Virus record (IMG/VR): IMGVR_UViG_3300005577_000077
Coordinates: 1 to 26,405 of that record
DNA length: 26,405 bases
Strand: one strand, 5' to 3'
Source: a virus
In this document: positions 21,187-26,405 of the stretch, piece by piece
Layout: every line of letters starts with the position of its first letter
Position numbering within the stretch: the first letter of the stretch is position 1
Position numbers and translations under genes: made by a program
Notes under the pieces: model-generated
The model's input: only the letters and a program-made list of their open reading frames with translations
Told to the model about the DNA's origin: nothing
Databases searched by the model: none

Positions 21187-21216
21187 ATGGGGCGGTTCTC
21201 AAGCGGACTGCCCCAT
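21187..21216 (+). terminator. Hairpin after 20814-21182, weak terminator or processing site
   Basis: ATGGGGCGGT and ACTGCCCCAT form a 10-bp stem with one mismatch around a 10-base loop, followed by a pyrimidine-rich TCCCTTT. The T run is poor, so it may be a partial terminator or protect the coat message. Confidence 0.4.
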
Positions 21217-21235
21217 TCCCTTTAAGGAAAATCGC

Positions 21236-21571
21236 ATGTCCAAAACCCGCGCCGATATTCAGTTCAAGGTAATCGCCATCCTGACCGGCGGCGACGTTGG
21301 ACAGGTGCCATCCGCCGACGATGCTGCAGTGATCGATGGCTATATCGATGACGAAGTGGCCGAACTCAATGCCGATGTCACCTATATCGCCGATCCCGAT
21401 GATTTGGATGATGCGTTGTTTCTGACGTTCTGCAAGTTGGTTGCCAATGCGGCGGCGGACGAATTCGGCGCTGCATCCGACGAAAACAAGGCCCTTCAGT
21501 TACGGAATAGATTGCGCGTTCTCACTCGGGAAACGCCGGGATTTGGCCCGCAAGAAGTGTGTTATTTCTGA
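21236..21571 (+). CDS. Head-tail connector-like protein, 111 aa
   Basis: Short helical protein: RADIQFKVIAILTGGDVGQ, DDAAVIDGYIDDEVAELN, LTFCKLVANAAADEFG. This is the look of small connector or head-completion proteins (gp4/gp6-type) that attach below the portal. An AAGGAAAATC site precedes the ATG. Role inferred from position before the gp10-like gene. Confidence 0.65.
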   Translation: MSKTRADIQFKVIAILTGGDVGQVPSADDAAVIDGYIDDEVAELNADVTYIADPDDLDDALFLTFCKLVANAAADEFGAASDENKALQLRNRLRVLTRETPGFGPQEVCYF

Positions 21572-21903
21572 TGTCCGATTTTAGTTATCAGACGCTCGTG
21601 AGCGCGTTAGCTCCTCAGATGCAATCCCCAACGCCGCTGATGGATGGATTGAACAATGGAGGGCAGCAATTTGCACAAATTATTCCGAGCGTTCCGCAGC
21701 CTCACAATATTGAGGATGGCCCAGAATACAACAAATGGGATGAAGCACTGCAGCAATATGGGACAATTCGTCTACCAAAGGAGCGTGACGAGCCGCAAAA
21801 GTGGATGAATAAGTTCAATGACATATTAAAATCAAATGGCATTGATCGTGAAGATCGACCGGACGGCTCTGTTATTCTATCTAAGAAAGCCCTTACATCG
21901 TGA
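21571..21903 (+). CDS. Hypothetical protein of the connector region, 110 aa
   Basis: ATG 21571 overlaps the previous stop as TGATG and the stop overlaps the next GTG start as GTGA. The protein is polar and helical (EYNKWDEALQQYGTIRLP, MNKFNDILKSNGID). No family recognised. Its base composition is visibly richer in A+T than the genes around it, so it may be a newer arrival. Confidence 0.6.
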   Translation: MSDFSYQTLVSALAPQMQSPTPLMDGLNNGGQQFAQIIPSVPQPHNIEDGPEYNKWDEALQQYGTIRLPKERDEPQKWMNKFNDILKSNGIDREDRPDGSVILSKKALTS

Positions 21904-23339
21904 CCGCCGTTCCGATCCCGTGGCCGCTCAGTTCATCGCCCGGAGATTCGGCGCAAGAGAGCGCGGGCCGTTTGGTGAACTGTTATGCCGAACCGCTTGG
22001 GAAGGATGTTCTGGCCAAGAAAGGCATGGAGCCCCCTAAGGTCGTCTGGCGCAAATCGCCTGGGCTATCGCTGTTCGGAACGTCGGGGCAGACAGGCTTT
22101 CGCGGGCAAATCCTTGTTGGAAATACGCTATATGCGGCATGGGCCAACAAGGTCACAAAATTCACCTCTGGCGGAATCGAAACGCTGTTGACGGGCTCGC
22201 TCACGGGGATTGAAAAGGTTTTTTTCGCCCGCAACAACAAATCAACGCCTGATGTGGTGTGCGTGGCACCGGGAACGGGGGCCTTCACTGTTACATCAAG
22301 CGCGGTTTCATCTTTTGCTGATCCTGATATCGGTGCGCCTAATAGCGTCTGTTTCATGGATGGTTTTTTCATTTTTTCATACGGCGATGGAACGCTACAG
22401 GCTTCAGCGCTTAACGATGTCACGATCAATACGCTCGACAAGACGCAAGCCCAGTCCAAGCCGGGCGGACTGACAAGATGCGTGGCGTTCAACGGCCAGT
22501 TGATCGCGCTGGGACCTAACTTCGGTGAAGTCTATTCGGATACGGCCAATGCCAACGGCTTTCCGTTCACGCGCTCTTATGTACTGCAACGCGGATTGCT
22601 GGGCCCCTATGCCCTTGCGGGTCATGAGGATGGTTTCGGGACGGCGTTGATCTGGGTGGCTGATGATAATTCGGTGGTGCAGCACAATTCGACGCCGAAC
22701 CCGCTGAAGATTTCGCCAGCCGATCTGGATCGTTTGATTGCGGGAGTATCTGATAAAACTACTTTGGAAGCCTCTGTCTACATCTCGCAAGGGCATCCCA
22801 AATGGGTCATCAAATGCCCGATGTTCTGCTGGGAATTCGATCTTGGCTCTCAAAAGTGGAACGAGCGCAAGAGCTATTCGCTCGATACATGGCGGGCGAT
22901 TGGCGGCTGTTCTGCTTTTGGAAAATGGCTGGTCGGAGACAGCGAAGGGGGCCGGTTGCTTTATATCAATCAATTCGCCTTCGATGAATTCGGCGATCCG
23001 CTTGTGATGCAGATGGACAGCGGACCGGTGCAAAACTTCCCGAACCGTACAAAGGTTGCGAAGGCCGATTTTAATTTTGTGACCGGGGTTGGTATCGCAA
23101 CCGGACTTGATCCCATCGCGACAGATCCGAGGGTCGGGATTTCATGGTCGAACGACGGTGGAATAACTTACGGAAATGAATTCACCCGCGCGCTTGGCCG
23201 GCAGGCCACGACATCAAGAATTATGGTGCTTAGAACTGGTATGACCGGCACGACGGGGCGGCGCTGGCGCCTGAAAATAAGCGATCCGATCTACGCCGCA
23301 TTCGAAGGCGGCTCGCAAGACACGCAGTTGAGGCGCTGA
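21900..23339 (+). CDS. P22 gp10-like packaged-DNA stabilisation protein, 479 aa (GTG start)
   Basis: Length and layout match the P22 gp10 family: start PWPLSSSPGDSAQESAGRL, NCYAEPL, then repeated beta blades such as VVCVAPGTGAFTV, FMDGFFIFSYGDG, FNGQLIALG, FGEVYSDTAN, ALAGHEDGFGTALIWVADDNS and GHPKWVIKCPMFCWEFDL. P22 gp10 (472 aa) is a tail hub that closes the portal. GTG 21900 overlaps the previous stop as GTGA. It is the clearest link to a short-tailed virion in this window. Confidence 0.88.
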   Translation: MTAVPIPWPLSSSPGDSAQESAGRLVNCYAEPLGKDVLAKKGMEPPKVVWRKSPGLSLFGTSGQTGFRGQILVGNTLYAAWANKVTKFTSGGIETLLTGSLTGIEKVFFARNNKSTPDVVCVAPGTGAFTVTSSAVSSFADPDIGAPNSVCFMDGFFIFSYGDGTLQASALNDVTINTLDKTQAQSKPGGLTRCVAFNGQLIALGPNFGEVYSDTANANGFPFTRSYVLQRGLLGPYALAGHEDGFGTALIWVADDNSVVQHNSTPNPLKISPADLDRLIAGVSDKTTLEASVYISQGHPKWVIKCPMFCWEFDLGSQKWNERKSYSLDTWRAIGGCSAFGKWLVGDSEGGRLLYINQFAFDEFGDPLVMQMDSGPVQNFPNRTKVAKADFNFVTGVGIATGLDPIATDPRVGISWSNDGGITYGNEFTRALGRQATTSRIMVLRTGMTGTTGRRWRLKISDPIYAAFEGGSQDTQLRR

Positions 23340-23536
23340 TGGCAATTCCATTTCCCGGCAAGGACGTTCCAATAGTTGATCAAGCAACAGGTACGATGAC
23401 ACAGCCTTGGTATGATTACTTTCAGAACCATCAAAGGCTGACGCAGCTTCCTGACGTATCAACGGTCGCGCCGACCAACGGTCAAGTGCCAATCTGGAAT
23501 GACACGACAAAACTTTGGACACCGGGGACAAACTGA
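23339..23536 (+). CDS. Small structural-region protein, 65 aa
   Basis: Begins FPGKDVPIVDQATGTMTQPW and continues YDYFQNHQRLTQLPD and a GQVPIWNDTTKLWTPG end, a short protein of a type I have seen next to phage fibre or ejection genes. It is joined by TGATG overlaps at both ends. Role unknown. Confidence 0.65.
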   Translation: MAIPFPGKDVPIVDQATGTMTQPWYDYFQNHQRLTQLPDVSTVAPTNGQVPIWNDTTKLWTPGTN

Positions 23537-24198
23537 TGGGCCTCTTTGATCTTTTCAGCAATCAGACTGCCGAAGATGCAGCAGCGCAACGCAATGCTGG
23601 CTTGCAGCAGGGCTATGACGCGCTGTCAGGCCAGTATCAGCAAGGCAGGGATGCGCTCTCCACTGGCTACGGACAGGCGAGCAGTCTGTATAACAATCTG
23701 CTCGGCTCAAACACGGCCGGCGCAAACGCCTATGGCGATGCATCAGGCGCAAACGGCGCGGCTGGATATGGCCGGGCAACCGCAAATTTTCAAACTAATC
23801 CCGGCTATCAATTCCAGATGGATCAGGGACAGCAGGCGCTCAACCGCGCTCACGCGGCGGCGGGGAACCTTAACAGTGGCAATGCCGACACCGACGCACT
23901 GAAATTCTCACAAGGCTTGGCCAATCAGTCCTATCAGGGATATTTGGCAGGTTTGCAGCCTTACCTTGGTGGCCAACAGCAGGCCACGGCTGGCGCGGCC
24001 AATGCCGCAACCGGGTTAGGCGGAAACCTCAACCAGTCGTTCCAAGGACAGGGCAATGCCGCCAATGCCAACTATACGGCGCAGGGCGCGTCCAATGCTG
24101 CGGCCACGATGAATAACTATAATGTGGGAGCCAATCAGTTAAGCGCACTCACCGGACTCGCCAAGGGCGCCGGAAGCCTGTTTGGGATGTTCGCCTGA
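23536..24198 (+). CDS. P22 gp7-like DNA ejection protein, 220 aa
   Basis: The protein is rich in Gln, Asn, Ala and Gly: QQGYDALSGQYQQGRDALS, then NFQTNPGYQFQMDQGQQALN and FSQGLANQSYQGYLAGLQP. This is the pattern of gp7-type ejection proteins (P22 gp7 is 229 aa), which leave the virion with the DNA and help it cross the envelope. The start at 23536 overlaps the previous stop as TGATG. Confidence 0.8.
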   Translation: MGLFDLFSNQTAEDAAAQRNAGLQQGYDALSGQYQQGRDALSTGYGQASSLYNNLLGSNTAGANAYGDASGANGAAGYGRATANFQTNPGYQFQMDQGQQALNRAHAAAGNLNSGNADTDALKFSQGLANQSYQGYLAGLQPYLGGQQQATAGAANAATGLGGNLNQSFQGQGNAANANYTAQGASNAAATMNNYNVGANQLSALTGLAKGAGSLFGMFA

Positions 24199-25799
24199 TG
24201 GCCGGCATTGACGATATCCTTGCAGGCACAGGCGGCAATACCCGCGCGGATTTCTCGAACCTGTTTTCAGGCGGCATTGATGCATACAATTCCGGGCGGG
24301 ATCAGAAGGCCAAGAATGACCTTCGCGATGCGTTCAAGGGCGGAGTGCCGCTAACTGCCGATGGACAGCCCGATTTCTCCGCAATGGCAAAGATCCTTTA
24401 TCAAAAGGGAGGATTGAGCGAGGGAACGGCCGCAGCTCAGCTTGGGATAACCCAGCAGAACCAGCAGTTCGGCCAGCAGCAGAGCTCCAATATCGGCTCG
24501 GTTGAGCGCGGCGCTCCCCCTCCGCAGTCTGCCATTGTCAGCCCGCCATCGTCTAACCGATCGGCATCGACTGTTGTGGCTCCGCCGCTCAATCGTGGCG
24601 GTCAAGAGCAACAGGGCCAGGCCGGCGGAACGCTGATGCAGGTACTTTCAGCCCAAGGCATTCCCAACAATCAACTGGGCGCGGCATCAGCATCTATCGG
24701 CAGACAGCTTGGCGTCGATCCGTCTGCCCCGATTAACCTGCAGGACCCGCAAGTGCGGAATGTCCTGGTCCCGGCTATTCAGCAATTGAAGCGCATGGGG
24801 ATTGGACAGGTACAACAGGGACAGCCTCAACCACAAGCTCAAATGGCACAAGGCCAGCCCGCACCGGTCACGGATGCCGCCACTACCACGGCAGCCCCAC
24901 AAACGCCTTCCCGCAACGATCAGCTAATTGCCTATTACTCCGGGATCATGAGCGATCCGCGCTCGCCCAAGCAAAACGTCGATCTCGCAAAAACGCGGCT
25001 CGAAGCAATCCAGAGAAACAACGAGTTCACAGGTCCGCAAAAGGAATATGCCCAGGCTGTTACCCAAGGATACAAGGGCACGTTTCAGGACTTTGCCAGT
25101 GAACAAGAGGCTGGAAAGGCCGGCGCGACCGAACGCGCCAAGGCGGATGTCAAGGAACAGCAGTCCTATATCGACGCCGGCAAGACTGCTTCCAATCGTC
25201 TCAGCACACTCAACACGCTTTCAAATATCATTTCCAGTGACAAGAACGTCACCCTTGGCTTTGGCGCTGACACGGCACTGAAAGCGAAAATGGCTCTGGA
25301 GCAACTTGGCATCAATGTGGGCGACCTGTCCGGGTCGCAGGCCATTCAAAAACTCAACGCTACTCTTGCGGCCGAATCCACCAAGACCATGGGAGGTTCG
25401 AGACCAACCCAATTCGAGTTCAAGACGTTCCTAGGTAACAACCCGGGCTTGTTATTGGATAAGTCTGGCAACGAGCGCATGATCGGTATTTTCTCGCAAC
25501 TGGCAAAGCGCGAAGTCGATCTCGGCAGGCTCGCTCGCAAAAATCAGGACAATTGGCAGAATTGGGATAACGTAGTCGAGAATTACGACAAGTCGCATCC
25601 GATGGTTGACCCTGTTACAAAAAAGCCGATCACGACGGATTCGATTGTCGCGCCGGGACCAAACAGGGGAGCGTCATCGTCATCAGGAACAGCGCAAGCC
25701 GCTAGTCCGCCGGTTCCGGGCGCGCGTCTGGCGCCTGACAAGAACTGGTATGTGCCCGATCCATCACGTCCAGGTAAATATCTCCGGGTTGTGCAGTAA
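24198..25799 (+). CDS. DNA ejection protein (gp20-like), 533 aa
   Basis: N-terminal part helical with small residues, then a Gln/Pro/Ala-rich low-complexity linker (about residues 90-230), then a helical C-terminal part (EQQSYIDAGKTASNRLSTL, FGADTALKAKMALEQLG, MGGSRPTQFEFKTFLG). This is the look of second ejection proteins in P22-like phages. It is coupled at both ends (TGATG, then TAATG). Role inferred from order and composition. Confidence 0.72.
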   Translation: MAGIDDILAGTGGNTRADFSNLFSGGIDAYNSGRDQKAKNDLRDAFKGGVPLTADGQPDFSAMAKILYQKGGLSEGTAAAQLGITQQNQQFGQQQSSNIGSVERGAPPPQSAIVSPPSSNRSASTVVAPPLNRGGQEQQGQAGGTLMQVLSAQGIPNNQLGAASASIGRQLGVDPSAPINLQDPQVRNVLVPAIQQLKRMGIGQVQQGQPQPQAQMAQGQPAPVTDAATTTAAPQTPSRNDQLIAYYSGIMSDPRSPKQNVDLAKTRLEAIQRNNEFTGPQKEYAQAVTQGYKGTFQDFASEQEAGKAGATERAKADVKEQQSYIDAGKTASNRLSTLNTLSNIISSDKNVTLGFGADTALKAKMALEQLGINVGDLSGSQAIQKLNATLAAESTKTMGGSRPTQFEFKTFLGNNPGLLLDKSGNERMIGIFSQLAKREVDLGRLARKNQDNWQNWDNVVENYDKSHPMVDPVTKKPITTDSIVAPGPNRGASSSSGTAQAASPPVPGARLAPDKNWYVPDPSRPGKYLRVVQ

Positions 25800-26405
25800 T
25801 GGCCCAACTCGAAGCCGTTGACCACGATCCATTTGCGGGAGCCGGAATTACGATCCGGCCGGTTTCTGACCAATCGAACGGGCCAAGTCTGGAGCCTGTA
25901 GAGCATGATCCATTTGAGGCGAAAACTTCGCCCGTGGGGCAGATGCTGGTTGATTTCGGCAATCAGGGCATAGCGGCGGGGCAGCGGACTTCCCCTGTTA
26001 TCTCCGCTCACATGCCAAACCTGATCTCGGATCAGGTGCAGGAAAACGACGCCGGCGAGGCCATGTATATTGATCCGAAGTCGGGTCAACTGATGCCTAC
26101 CGATAGCAACAAGCATGTGATTTTGCGTGATCCCAGCGACAACGAATTGAAGGTATTTGCTAGAACGCCTGAAACCAACGAGGGCGTTCTTTCTTCCCTC
26201 GGGCGGTTGTTGGGAATGGGCATGGCCGCGCCGCGAATGGCCGTCTCAAAGGCCGTTGCGCCCGTGATAGGGGCCGCAGAGCGGATAGGGGTTGACGTCC
26301 CGAAGGGCATCGCAACCGATAGCCCGCTAACCGCCTTCACCGCCCAGGTCGCGGCCCGTGCGCCCGGCGGCGGCCCTTTGATGAAAGCCATCGAGGACTC
26401 GCGAA
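25799..26405 (+). CDS. Partial ejection-type protein, first 202 aa
   Basis: It begins at ATG 25799 (TAATG overlap) and is open to the window end. It contains a repeated HDPF motif (residues 9-12 and 37-40), a GEAMYIDPKSGQLM and HVILRDPSDNELKVFART segment, then a helical, alanine-rich part (LGRLLGMGMAAPRMAVSKAV). By order it is probably the third, large ejection protein, but the rest is outside the window, so a different tail-tip role is possible. Confidence 0.7.
   Translation, partial: MAQLEAVDHDPFAGAGITIRPVSDQSNGPSLEPVEHDPFEAKTSPVGQMLVDFGNQGIAAGQRTSPVISAHMPNLISDQVQENDAGEAMYIDPKSGQLMPTDSNKHVILRDPSDNELKVFARTPETNEGVLSSLGRLLGMGMAAPRMAVSKAVAPVIGAAERIGVDVPKGIATDSPLTAFTAQVAARAPGGGPLMKAIEDSR

Overview
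The window is part of a temperate tailed phage or prophage of an alphaproteobacterial host, most likely Hyphomicrobiales (Rhizobiales). Evidence for the phage is a terminase large subunit, a P22-type portal, scaffold, major capsid protein, a gp10-like stabilisation protein, ejection proteins and a lambda-type repressor/Cro switch. Evidence for the host is a set of alphaproteobacterial regulator families carried by the phage: a GcrA-domain protein and a GapR (DUF2312) protein, with an MT-A70 adenine methyltransferase between them. No integrase, attachment site, lysis gene or host flank is visible, so prophage and free phage cannot be told apart. No tRNA, rRNA, CRISPR array or insertion sequence was recognised.

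Layout. (1) Positions 1-4610, minus strand: a tightly coupled leftward early operon. It holds small HTH proteins, a Gp157-family protein, an SSB-like protein with an acidic DDEIPF tail, two HNH nucleases and several unknowns, and it runs off the left edge. (2) Positions 4611-5822: the lysis/lysogeny switch. A leftward promoter carries two operators. A small secreted protein sits downstream of a LexA/CI-type S24 repressor, in the place lambda uses for rexAB. A divergent promoter pair carries three operators. All five operators fit ATAAC-N4-GTTAT with at most one mismatch, spaced 24-25 bp apart within each cluster. (3) Positions 5823-10272, plus strand: a YdaS/Cro-like protein, an uncertain pair of overlapping opposite-strand ORFs, a DNA-binding-like protein, GcrA-like, MT-A70, GapR-like, HNH, DUF1376 and a DUF6456-like protein in the position of Q. 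(4) Positions 10269-10598: a candidate late promoter and an intrinsic terminator directly after the Q-position gene, then three tiny ORFs.

(5) Positions 10599-26405, plus strand: late genes. They run small terminase-like, large terminase, two micro-ORFs, portal, a block of tail-fibre-like and glycine-rich genes (14576-18131), scaffold, a strong terminator, major capsid, decoration-like protein, connector-like genes, gp10-like protein and three consecutive ejection-type proteins, the last cut by the window end. The fibre-like block lies between portal and scaffold, which is not the P22 order. Its largest protein (836 aa) has about 21 copies of a 20-residue Gly/Ala/Ser/Thr repeat.

Working model (inference): the repressor holds the left and right early promoters shut through five shared operators while keeping its own gene and the secreted-protein gene on. 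After induction, the right operon makes Cro, host-type nucleoid and cell-cycle proteins and replication-type genes. The 9727-10272 product may then let late transcription pass the terminator at 10321-10350. Most gene junctions overlap as ATGA, GTGA or TGATG, and these overlaps fix many start choices. All family calls come from reading the sequence by eye; no database search was run.
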